Assembly (NCBI GenBank): GCA_030549495.1
Contig: JAUIRK010000105.1
Location: 372,001 to 436,000 of the forward strand
Source: Nectonema munidae
Lineage: Eukaryota; Nematomorpha; Nectonematoida; Nectonematidae
DNA length: 64,000 nt
Reading direction: 5' to 3'
The position numbers and the translations under genes are program-made. This document shows, in pieces, positions 11,401-23,200 of this stretch. The notes below the pieces were generated by a model that was given only the letters and a program-made list of their open reading frames with translations, was not told the DNA's origin and did no database searches. Numbering within the stretch: the first letter of the stretch is position 1; every line of letters begins with the position of its first letter.

Positions 11401-12778
11401 AACACGCTGGCTTCATTTCTTCCTTTATTTATGTGAATCTTCTTGATTTATGTAACAGTGCAGAGAAAAAAACGTTCTTATGCCTATGTTAATTGTTAGG
11501 TTCAAGGCTGGTTGCAATCAGGAAGTGAATGAGATTTGTGGTGTTCAAGTTTTCAAACTTATTTTTTTTTGCGACATATAGTTATTGTTTGTAGTCCCAA
11601 CTTTTTTTCTATTTGTCGGCTCTTCTAGTTTTTGGCATTTTTTTCGTTTAGCGTGTTCTAGATGGGGGAGGGGGGTAGGAGGAATGGGTGAGAACTGTCA
11701 GTTGAACTTGGAAAGTTATTCCTTACCTTATTGTGTTTTTTAATACACTTGGTTGTCCACAGCGATCGGGGTGCGGTATATATCTTTTTCATTCTTAATC
11801 TCAACTTTTATATTAGTGCCTTCTTCTGTTCGACATTTACAAGTGGTGTTTTTTTTTAAATTATTTTCTTACAACGCCTGTGAAAAATGTTGGAAAACAA
11901 TTCGAAATCGTGTTTGCTTCTATTGCTACATCTCATCTTACTTGTTATTAAAAAATAATTTCCTTTTTTTATTTTACTGTTACAATTCTTCAAGGTAAAT
12001 TTATTATCTTACTTGATGGTTCTCGATCAAAATCCACAAAAACTAAAATCGCCACTTCAAAAATCCTCTAAAACCAAAATCTCCGAAACTAAAGTCACTG
12101 CTACGTTAGCTTTCGGGGATTTTCGTGATTTTTTGTCCGTCTTGAAGAACATATGTTTACATATTAACATTACAAGGTTACATACGTGGACCCATTCATG
12201 AGGCGTATCGAAAGGAGCCCGATGGTTTGAGTCTCGTGAGAGCATTTTATACCCTTTGATAAAAAAAATAGCTAATACCTGTAGTAATTTCAAGGTTGAA
12301 ATAATTATAGCGGTCATTCAGCTATATCTAAGTTGGCCAAGGTACACTTTACACTCACGATACATACATACATATACACACATAAAACACCTCAATGTTG
12401 TCTGTCCCTGAGAACTGTTTGGTCCTCCCAAGTTCACTTTCTTGTTTGCGCAACTGATACATGTGTGTGTTTGATTCTTATTTATTTGTACAATTGAGCG
12501 TGTGAAAAGCGTAAACTACCGTTCAAGAGTAACATACACAACAATATGCAGTAGGAGTACCTGTATTTTCACAGACATTGATTGTAGTTGTATTTGACAC
12601 AAAAGCAAAAATTTATCTCATAAGATGCTGGAGATAACTCGCTTAAAGCTGTCCAATGCAACCTTTGAACTAAGTCTCCCAAAATTATTTAGAAATACCA
12701 AGGTTGACAGAAAAATTTTCGATACCCATCCTTTTTTATGCCATTTTTTTGTAAATACAAAATACCTGCAATTTATTT

Positions 12779-12795
12779 CCCCCCCCCCCCCCCCC
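12779..12795. repeat. Poly-C run
   Basis: An uninterrupted run of about 17 C in AT-rich surroundings. The exact length is likely unreliable. Confidence 0.8.
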
Positions 12796-13954
12796 ACTGA
12801 AACTCCCTTTAAATATTTAAATGTATACGCTTTCTCATAGTGCCGACACCATCAAAATTAACCAACAACACCCACTAAATCAACTTTGTCACTACTAAGA
12901 CCCAAAGACACATGAAAAGCATCATCTTTGATGATGATGATGACACCATTTTACATCCCATTTGCGAAAATATGCTAGAAAGTCAAGATCAAACAGACAT
13001 AAATGATCTCTCCACACTCAACCCTAATAAGGTTACCACTTTTCGTGGATGCAGCAGAGCAAACGCTACCCATTAGAACAAGACTGACTGACTTGCACAA
13101 ATTATAAGCAAGAAATCACACCTATTTCTCGAATATCTCCACAAAATCGATGCAAAACACATACGAATCCACTTTGCTCACTCTGCGACCAGCGCATACA
13201 CTACTTACTCATCATCTTTTCAATTGTCCACACAATAATAGAACCCATACATTTATGGCCCGACCCGTGCAAAGTGGTAAATTTACTAGCAAAATCACTT
13301 AGCTCAGTCTTGGATCTAAAAACCACAAAGCTATATGTAACAGTCAACATCTTAACCCAGCACCTTTTATGCAGGCTGGCTGAATTTACGCTTCTACTCC
13401 GAAATAATGACAAAAATTGTGGACTTTTTTTTTGCTTCCTTGAAAAGGAAATACCCATGCAGTCTCAAATTTATTTGACTGAGAGATTATGCTAATAATA
13501 ATGATATGGCGAAATCTTGGGGGCACAACAATGGAACAGGGTGATCCAAATACAGGCCCATATGTTGAGTTTATACACATTTACCGATAGTTTGTCTCTG
13601 AATAGACGCCTGTATTGAGTATAAGGACTCAAGCTTTGGAAAAAAGTCTGCTTTTTAAGTAAACGGGGGCGGGCAAAACCACGTCATAGAAACCGACCCC
13701 CTTTCTCAAAACGCGCCTGTTATGGTTACTTTCAATATAAAGCTGTTTGTGTAACTATTTTAGATTGGCCATAATTCACAAGGAGAGGAAGCAATGCATC
13801 TGATCTTCTAGCATTTGTCATATTTGCATTTTTTTTAATTGATCTAAAGACAAATAGATTTCTGGATTACGATAAAAGCTATTTTATCTCGTCCAATTTC
13901 TATGGATGGGTTAATGCAGTTTTGCCCAAATTCACATTCTCTTGATAGATGAAG

Positions 13955-14090
13955 ATTCCGTGGTGTTTTTCTCATCGAGTAGGCACAATTGCGTCGCTTG
14001 TATCGAATTATGAGGAAAGAAGCCGTGATGCAGGATCGAACCTAAGACCTTGAGTTATCGAAACCCGGTATCTAACCAACCTTACTCTTA
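13955..14090 (-). mobile_element. tRNA-derived SINE, family 1, copy 1
   Basis: Read on the minus strand it has an A-box-like GGTTAGATACC region, then CTTAGGTTCGATCC (B box of RNA polymerase III promoters), then a body ending near AACACCACGGAATC. It aligns along most of its length with copies at 18997-19136 and 29538-29681. Substitutions show it is not recent. Confidence 0.75.
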
Positions 14091-14099
14091 TCCCCTCTT

Positions 14100-17000
14100 T
14101 AGCAGATAATATGGAAAGCCTTTCTGATTGAATTTTCCAAGTCATTTTGAGCATTTTCGTGATGACAACCTCATTTCCACTTTTTAACAGCATACGTTAA
14201 TACTTTCTCAAAATTATTCAGAGGCAAACTTACTTTTTAAAGTTAAATATATTTGTATAGGAAGCATGGAGACCCTCATTGACGATTTCTTAGCATTGTA
14301 GAATCACCACCACCTTTCTTGTTGATCTTTGAAAAAGTATATCAAAATCAAAACACTGATTAATTTTGTTTCCTGTGATTTATTTGTTTTTTTGGGAAAA
14401 TGCCCTCTCTTTGACAAAAATGTGAGATTTTATTTGCATCATCACTAAACAGAATTCTACATGCACGACAGTCCAGGGAATTTTCACCCTTTTATTTGGG
14501 ACGGCGGACCGGGCCATGCCTCAGAATTTAGGTAGAGAAGCTGTTCATAAATACAGTCTAACGGCGCTACGCTAGGATTATGGAGACCCGATTTTTCTTC
14601 ATTCTTTCAAAGGCCAAATTCTCTCACTTAAAAATCCCTTCATTTTCAATTAAATTTGAAAAACAATTTTATCTCAACAGTTATAAAATTCCTCGATTTA
14701 TTGCCAAACATTTTTACTTTGTAGTGCGTGTCGTGGCTGGGGGATTTTAGGGAAAGAATTTCAACTTAATTTTACCAAACAGACATTTGTCAGAAATGCA
14801 TCAATTTATAATGATTTTCTAATTCCATATTTAATTGAATTATACCCCGTGTAATGTTTCCTTCACGTGACTAGCTTTTTATTTTTTGGATAAAAGTCTA
14901 TTTCTGTCATCAAAAATATTGAGCATAGTGTATTTTTTTGAGTTTTAGTGTTTTAACAGCAAAACAATATTTTTTATCGGCTGCACAAGTTTGGAAATAT
15001 TGTAAACTGTATTCATTCCCCAAATGTTTATTAGGTCAAATGTCCGTGAACAAAAACCACGTGTAAATTTTAAAGCCAAGCAAGGGCATAGCAACAGGCA
15101 ATAGAAGTGGTGATTGGGGTGTGTTGGAGTATTCATTGGGAAATCAATAAAACACCAGTGCATATCCCTTTTCGAAGGGGGGGGGGATTGAGGAATATAA
15201 ATGTAGATAAAGTTACTTATCTCAAGATATTGATCTATCAATAAAGATAATAATCAATACTAAGGAATGTCAAAGATAATTCTCAGAAATGAATTTGTTT
15301 AAGTAAATATTTTCAAAAAATTTTTTATTTTAATGAATTACTTATTCGTAACAATGTAAATATCCGAATTGCAAAAGGCAGATCTAAATCTAAAAATATC
15401 AATTTGTGATTATTTGTATTTTTATCAAAACATTTGGTTAAAGTTATGTCCTTAGGAAGTTTTTAGATCTTTTTCTTTTGCTAATTTTCTCTGATTTTCC
15501 ACTAGTTCTTCAATTTTTTTTTGAAACTGATGATAACCAAGATATGGCTCAGACCGTAAAAATTTTCAAAATCGTCTAATAAGAATCTTTTTTTGCATAT
15601 CTGTTAATTATTAGTCAAAAGAAACAAAACGAATTGTAAGGTCTTCTCATCTGAATACATATCATAAAGGAATTCAGCTATGAAACGATTCTCAGTACTA
15701 AGATGACTTCTCAATTCTCACCATTGTTGAACAATTCGATCAACTTTAAGTTGAACTGATAGCGACTTAGTTTTCTGGAATTTTGATTGATGAAGCACCT
15801 TTATTCCTAACGTAATATATTATAATATATTCGATCATTTCCAATTTGATTATGAAAATATTTTGGACACTTACATTGAAATTACGGTTACTGTTTCCCT
15901 TTGCCAAAGTTGTCTTCAAATTAACTTCATTTTTGAATAATTTTCGCCGGTTTAGTAAATCGACCTTTTTCATGATGATATTTTTTATCTAGATTCTGTA
16001 TTTCAGGGATTCTAAACCTTTTTCCCTTATGAACCCTTTTCCAACTGAAACTTTTTTTTTATTCTACCAATTTTATTCGGTTATCAATAACTATTTTTTT
16101 TTATTTCTTCACTCAATATAGTATATATTTTAAAGCGTGCTCATATGTTAAAAAGTAATGAAGTTTTAAGTCAAAAGTGCAATTTTTATTCCAAAAAATG
16201 TTATCGCTGGGTATGTACATCTTTTTTCTGATGATCCTTCCGTGCAAGATTGTACTTCCATCAGAAATTCATTTCCTCCCTCCGTTTGAAAAATCTTTTT
16301 TGGAGAATATATTTAGCATAGAATTAACCCGATCTTAGAGCTTTCCTATAAAGAGAAACTTCTTAATGATCCTAGGTTCTTTTAGAAGTATCATGTGATC
16401 TATTTGGATATTTGTTAACCAATTATTATAAAACCAAAGATCCTCTTTGTTCATTTATAAAAAGTTATCCACTTTCACCATCTACAAGGTTCTCTCTTCC
16501 ACACCAAGGGATCGTGAATTTCAATTCACATTACGAAATTATTTTGACAGTGGATATATCTGTGACAGTTCTCATAACGCTAGCCGATTGAAAATGGTTA
16601 AATTTTCTATCTACATTAGTGAATTGATGATTATAATCTTAGATTCAAAGGTTTTTCATTCGTTTCTTGTTTCATGTTCTTGATCACACTCAATATTGAA
16701 TGATTACACCACCCCCTGGTTCATCGGAAAACCGACAAAATAATACTTCTTTCCTAAAGTTGTGAAGCTCTTCAAAGATCTACTACGCTGAAGCATTTAA
16801 AAGCGAGGGTAGCCGCTCACTTGCGCTATTGACACTTCTACTATACGACATTTCTCACCCTTACACTAGCGACGTATCACATTTGTGTTCTCCTGCACTT
16901 TCTAATACCTTTTTACTTATACTCTCATGAATTTGTTTTTTTAATATAAAACATTTTGCTGCTTTTATATACAAACTTTTTAAAGAACAATATTATAAAA

Positions 17001-17700
17001 AACTTTATTAAAATATAGTTTGTTGGTGATCAAAAATTCTAAAAATCAAAATCAAAAAGAAATATGAGCAATTGCTTTATAAATAATTGAACTTGCAACC
17101 AAAATTATCACAATTTTCTACTAAATTTTTAAGTTTCACAACCAATTTTGTATATTTGTTTCTCGAACTTTCGGAATTTTTAAGTGTAGCTTTGCTAACT
17201 TTATGTTTTGACAAGTTAATGCCTGCTTTCAATCCACCAAATAATTTGCATTATGTTGGATGGGGAGCTTGAAAAAAGAGTTGAAGAGCATTAAGATTTA
17301 AATCCAAGGAAGATGAGTAGTGATTCCATAAAGCAGGAATTTAGCATACCTTACACTATTTCCAAATCTTTCTCATTGGATATAAACAAGTCCTTTCAAA
17401 ATAGACTTTCGTATCTTTCTTCTTCAGGAAAATTTGACGCTAATTCTCCAAAATCATTAATTTTGCAATCTATTGGAACGAAAGACAACATTTTATTAGA
17501 ATGTTCATTTTTCCTATTTTTTTCAAGGTCCTTCTCAAAGTAACATTCACTAAGAGTTGTGCTTGCCAAAACGCGCTAATTGCTGCCATTTCAAAATCAA
17601 GAGTAAGGCATTTGAGATCAAAAAGTGTCATTCTTGATATCATTTTTTATAAGTATTTTTTGTTAGTAGTAAAAATGAACTATTGATAAACAAGTTTAAG
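14100..17700. other. AT-rich intergenic stretch, no gene recognised
   Basis: Contains a G run near 15177-15187 and several short open frames of K/F/I/S-rich composition (for example 17313-17543 plus) without motifs. Nothing here supports a gene. Confidence 0.4.
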
Positions 17701-17719
17701 TAAAAAACTACACAAATAC

Positions 17720-17857
17720 TTAACAGGTTATAGACCACAGTCGACATATGTCGACTTTACAAAAATATGAATCGTCTGCGTTTATCAATGCTCTTTAATA
17801 TAAATCTTCTGCTTTACATTAGATATCGTCTGATTATTCTGGCCGTTAACGGGTTAA
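17720..17857 (+). mobile_element. TTAA-type MITE, family A, copy 1
   Basis: Begins TTAACAGGTTATAG and ends GGCCGTTAACGGGTTAA. Both ends carry TTAA, the target of piggyBac-type transposases. The interior (GTCGACTTTACAAAAATA, ATCGTCTGCGTTTATCAA, TTCTGCTTTACATTAGAT) matches copies at 31254-31379 and 63537-63662. It is too short to code for a protein and so would depend on a transposase elsewhere. The left end is the more diverged. A 16-bp palindrome, GTCGACATATGTCGAC, lies near its left end. Confidence 0.75.
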
Positions 17858-18996
17858 TCAGGATATGATATATATATAATATATAATATGTTTCTTACTT
17901 ATATACTCTCTACCTGGGTGTGAAGAAGCCTTGAGGAGGCGAAATATCATATCGTGATCAATAAAGTTTTTTACTTAAACACGTGTTTACTATATTCCCT
18001 AATAACTTTTTGATGGCTTGTCAACATCACTTGTGTTACATTGATGTATAATATAATTATTACGTAATTTGCAGTGAAGTGAATAAAGTTGAAAGAACAT
18101 AGAGGGCAAACAACAAAAGTTCCATCACCAAAAACATACTATTACTTTATATATGAAAAATACGATATTTCCAAAGGTAAGAATCGCGAAACGATCTCCA
18201 GAAGCAGTATCTTTCAACATATCCATATATTTGCCGGGTGTATGAAAATCAGAGCTCGAAGGATTTTCATGATTTTAAATTTTAATATGTCATGATATAA
18301 AAATCGCTATTTTATTGAAAGAACAATAAACGGCGCAAAATTCAAAAGCCGGGAGAAGGTAGGATAAAAATTGAGATATATACAAAGTACAAAGAAAAAT
18401 AAAGACACAAATTTCAAATATAAAACAATTTTTAAAAAAATATAGAAAGTATGCACAAATGCTGACGGAGATAAAAATGCAGGTTTGTCAGTGTGGTAGG
18501 AAGAATTGGATGAAAGAGAGAAATCATTATCACAAAGATTACAACTTGGAGAAACGGTGGCTACGAAAAAAATCTCTTCCTGTCTTTTTTCTTGTCTTTT
18601 TCATCAAAGCCAAGCCTAAAGGTGTGGTTTGAGGAATTAAATTTCGTTAAGGGCGGCAATACAGAGTAAATTCAATGATCAGTGTTTCTCGAAACGATTT
18701 CTACGCACTCCTCCAGGTTCTTTGAGGGTTCGTGGATAGAGATATTAATTATAGAGATATTAATCTATACAAATAGGACTGGGGTTTTTCAAGAAAAACA
18801 CGTTTTAATGATAGCCGTGCGGAATTACTATCTTCTTAATTATAAGCTTATAATTTTAATGTGAAAACAAATTTCAAATTACATAAAAAATGTATCACTT
18901 AAGTCTTAAATTATCCAAAGTTGAAAACAATTTGAGTGTTTTTAGTGAAGTGAATTGCGATTAAAAAGGATTCGAAAAGAGTCAGAGCGTTAGGGT

Positions 18997-19136
18997 AAAG
19001 GTACCGTGGGATGTTTTCATTGAGAAGGCACAATTGCGCCGCTTGTATCGAACTATGAGAAATGCGGGCTTGATGCGGTATCGAAGCCAAGACCTTGAGT
19101 TATCGAATCCAGCATCTAACCAACCCTACTCACGCC
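18997..19136 (-). mobile_element. tRNA-derived SINE, family 1, copy 2
   Basis: Minus-strand reading: GCGTGAGTAGGGTTGGTTAG (A-box region), then CTTGGCTTCGATACC (B box), then the shared body and a tail containing ACCTTTACC. It closely matches the copies at 13955 and 29538. Confidence 0.8.
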
Positions 19137-20024
19137 CAATGGCAGCTACTCATAGATCACTTTGAGAAAATCATTTTGTAAATTTTACAACCCTGGAAAG
19201 CTCTTTTTGTATAAATGTTTCATTAAGAGGGAAATCTAATTGCAGAGGCGCATGTGCTCGTGGACAAACATATTTAGAAGTATCCATTCCTTGCTATCAA
19301 TATTCCAAAACACTCTAAGAATAAGCTTGCGACATTTGACGATTTAGAGGTCAAATCTCAAAGTATAGTGATTCATTCGCCACGCGCCAAAAACACAAAA
19401 AATAGGGACAACCCGTGGAAATGAAATCCGCCCTTAACCAGCCAAACACAAAATTCGATGGGGATAAGTAGCTAGTAAAAATGAGAACCCAAACGTACAT
19501 AATGATCGCGTGTGTATGATTGCCTTTTACGAGTAAGGTTATCAATGGTTAATGGCTTTGTCTGCATTTCATTTTTAACTTTTTATATGTCCACCGGTCA
19601 ATAATTTTATTGAGCTGTCAAGCTAATCTTACACCCAACCAAAAAAAGAGAGAGACGTTCTTAGAATTTCATTCAATGCACACAAGACTGCGTATTCACG
19701 CCATAAAGACTTTTTTGAGGCATGGACAATACATTTATTGATTTGATGTCTTCCAAATTATGCGCTTCCATAATCATAACTTGAAAAATATAAAATATTC
19801 TATTATTGTAGAAAAATAAATACTAAAGAGTAAGAAAATTAATCCTTAGAACAAAAATGGAATGTTTATAGTGGAATGCCATTTTAGAGGAAATAGTGGT
19901 AAAGAATTTTGTGAAAAATTTATCTTTAAACAACGATATTCAGGGATCAGGAGAATTAAGGCCGTTTAGTTCTCATCCTTACTTACAACACGTAATCGTA
20001 AAGGACGTCCTTTGACACCTCTGA

Positions 20025-20030
20025 TTTATT
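20025..20030 (-). terminator. Candidate septin polyadenylation signal
   Basis: AATAAA on the minus strand, about 76 bp past the septin stop codon. The position fits a short 3' UTR. Confidence 0.5.
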
Positions 20031-20105
20031 ACTCGAAGTAAAAGAAGAATGAATGAATGTAAAAAAAGAAGCCTTTTTGTGTAAGAAACAGTAAACGAGA
20101 AATAC

Positions 20106-20289
20106 TCACTCTTTGTTGGTCTGGTGGAAGATGTCTACCAAGCTCTTGTTATCTTTTTTGTGATTAAGAGAAGTTTCGCAGGAAGCGGAAATGAGAGATT
20201 GCCATTCGCCCTTTTCCTTTTCAAAGAAGTTGCGCTTATCTTCATACTCTCTGTTCTGACGCTCCAAATGTTGTTCGAATTGTTGATAC
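20106..20289 (-). CDS. pnut: Septin coding exon 10 (end of coiled coil and stop)
   Basis: Acceptor TTTTCAG|GTATCA. Encodes [19 protein letters not shown], then [18 protein letters not shown] and a tail ending [10 protein letters not shown], then TGA. The last codons overlap a donor-like AAAGA|GTGAGT, so an alternative splice to a further exon is possible. The AATAAA 76 bp after the TGA favours the stop as the usual end. Confidence 0.88.
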
Positions 20290-23200
20290 CTGAAAATTTA
20301 TACGCACCAGCATTAACCTATGTTACACATTGGACCTGTAGACATGCATTAAGCAAGGGATTTTTAAACTGGGAGACGCGAACTTTTATGAAGACAGCAG
20401 CAAGTAGTTTAACGAAATTCAAATTTTTATTCATTGCAATTAAAATTCAATCAAAAATAAGAATATTTAAAAGCATTACAAAACGTTTATTCTTTGTTTT
20501 TAGATTCAAAATTTTTTTCGCCCCATTCCTCGTCACTACACAAAAACACATATGATTATAGTATACATTTTTATGCCGAGTCATCATTTTTTAAAGAAAC
20601 TGAGATATACGAAAACTAGTAAAAGAAACGAGAAGCATGCTTTGTGGACGAACTTTGAAAGATAAAGTAAGTAATTTGCGGACGTGATTGATATCAAGAA
20701 AGCCATAAAAGACAAAGACTCAGGTGGTTTGGACATGTTTCCAGAAGAAATAGCGTCGAGCTCATAAAGGATGCTTTAGAATTAAGTTTTGGCAGAAGGG
20801 AGAAAGGTAGACCTAATTAAATTTGGTGAAAAAGAGAGGCTTTACTGGATGCCAAAGAGATGCATCTATACAAAAAACAAGGACAAAAAAACACTTATTT
20901 TATATCCACAAAAGGTATTTATTTTCAAGAATCTCTTGTCAAAGAAGACACCGTTGAAACATCAAAAAATTGGAGTGCATATTTCTATAACACCCACAAT
21001 TGTCAACTTCTTCCGAGAATCATCAAAAGAATTTTATTTTTAATGCAATCATTAATATCTCACCCTTTTTACGTAAAGAGTAACAAGATAGTATAACAAA
21101 CAACTGACCATACTTATATGTAAAGTCCAGGGGTCGGCAAAGTAGTCGATACCGACCTCTGGGGTTCGATAACAGATCTTTCGGGGTCGATAAGAGAGAC
21201 AAATTTACCAAATTGCGCTATGCTTTTTTTTACTTTATAGTTGTAATAAATCTCCCTTTTCTTTTAAAACATAGCTTAGGACATTGTATTGTATTATATG
21301 AAATATTTTAAGTTTGTATTTTTTCTCTTAATTGTTGGACATTGATTAATGTTTTTATGAAACATTTCTATGTTGGGTGGAGTCGATGTAAAGACAAATG
21401 TTGTATGAAGGGGTCGACGGGTGAAAAAGTTTGCTGTAGACGAATTAAATCTTACGTGAGATAGACAATCTCTGTTAACTTTAAAAACAAAACTTCATAA
21501 CCTCACATTCCCTACTGTTTAAACATTAATCTTTTTTCACTTTTTCAAACTCTACAGATCCCAAGATTCGTCGTTCAGATTCAAGTATTAATTTTATCAA
21601 ATGGAACTAAAATTCATTGGAATATTTAGAAGTTGTGTTCAACATACAAATGTGTGCAAAATTGTTTTCTAATGAATCTACCTACATACAAATATGTGAC
21701 TCGGTTAATTTCATTCAAGATATCGAAAGAAACGATTTAATAAATAAATATTTATTAGTTCATTTTGGTAAAGTTGCTTCGCAATTCATACATCAGCATA
21801 CTTTAATTCGAGCACTCGATATAATTGTGTTCATTTTACCCTTTTCAATACATACACTCAATATATATATTCTAACATTGAATATTGGCCGTTTTCATTC
21901 TCAAACTGTCTATTCCGCAATTTTTCCTTTCAACAAGAAAAATAATTATTTGACGTAGGAAAAGGTTTATACTCAAGATATAGATTTTATCGTTTCATAT
22001 CCATCTTTGAAATATGCAAATTCGAAACTTATTTTATTTTTTTTTTAAATTCTTAAAATCACTCAATTTTATTGAACATAACTGCTGAATTATTGATTGG
22101 TACAAAATTTTTGTGCCGTGTCCCCTTCCTTCAAAAATGTTCGGTTGTGTCTTTGGATAGCACATTTGAGTAAGTACCTGATTTCCATATCTCTTTCCAT
22201 CTCTTTCAACTTGGCTTCCTTCTCTTTGACTTTGGTAACGAAGACCTTCTCCATTTCTTCTTTCGTCTTCTCCAACTTGTTATCCTCTTTCTTGCGAATT
22301 TCCTGCAGTTCATGCATCGGACTTCTGCAAAAATAACGTTGGAATAGAGAAAATAAGTAATCTACCTTAGAAAAATAGTGTCCACAGAGAAGGTATCAAC
22401 AGTGTCTCCTCCTATCCTTGTTAGAATTTGACCAGCTAAGTTGAAATTTCTTTCTCAAGCTGTGCTAGCAGTTCTAATGCAAAAAATTCCTCAAACAAAG
22501 AGTGAGTTTAGGCTTTAACAGAACTACATCACACATGACAATATAGTTATCAAAATTGATTTTCTAAAAATAATCGTCTACTCTCTTTTTTATAAAAAAA
22601 AATTTTTAATAACTTTTTTAACAATTTTTATTTTATAAGGAAGGATTAAGCGTCTACAACCGTTTGCCGGCTAGAATCGTTTGCATATTTATAAATGTTT
22701 TTTAATACAAATCTTTTGTCTTACATTAGACATACAAAGCAAAATATTTTATATCTGAATCCCCAACGCCCTGCAAAAATTGAATTTGAGGAAGCGTGGA
22801 TACCGGCGACTGTGAGTGCACAGGAATCTAGTAAATACCGTATATGTTTAAATTTTAATAAAAAATAATGAAATAATTCTGAAAAATGTAATGTGGATGT
22901 AATGATAACATAAAAAATAAAAAAAATAAACAATAAAACCATTTGTCTTGAAATGACGTGTTAAACTGAAATTTTAGCACGGAAAAATTCGTCTATAAAG
23001 TTCACGATAAAGCATATGTTTTTACGCTAAATAAAAAGTTGTGATCTTGATTCTGTGTCTTTGTTGTTCCTGAAACTCTTTTTTTTGTGTGGGAAATTTT
23101 GGAAAAATTCCTACTTTTCCCTGAGAACTTTCTCAATTTAAACAAAGCCTTGTTTTGAACTGATGGATTATACTCATATAGAGATAGTATAATTTAAGGG

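Noticed and set aside
10890-11446. Overlapping open frames of 106, 152 and 76 codons on both strands
   Set aside because: They coincide with a local rise in GC, which thins out stop codons. They overlap in different frames and no motif or splice pattern supports them.
20124-20555. Plus-strand 143-codon ORF
   Set aside because: It is the antisense shadow of septin exon 10 and its adjoining intron.
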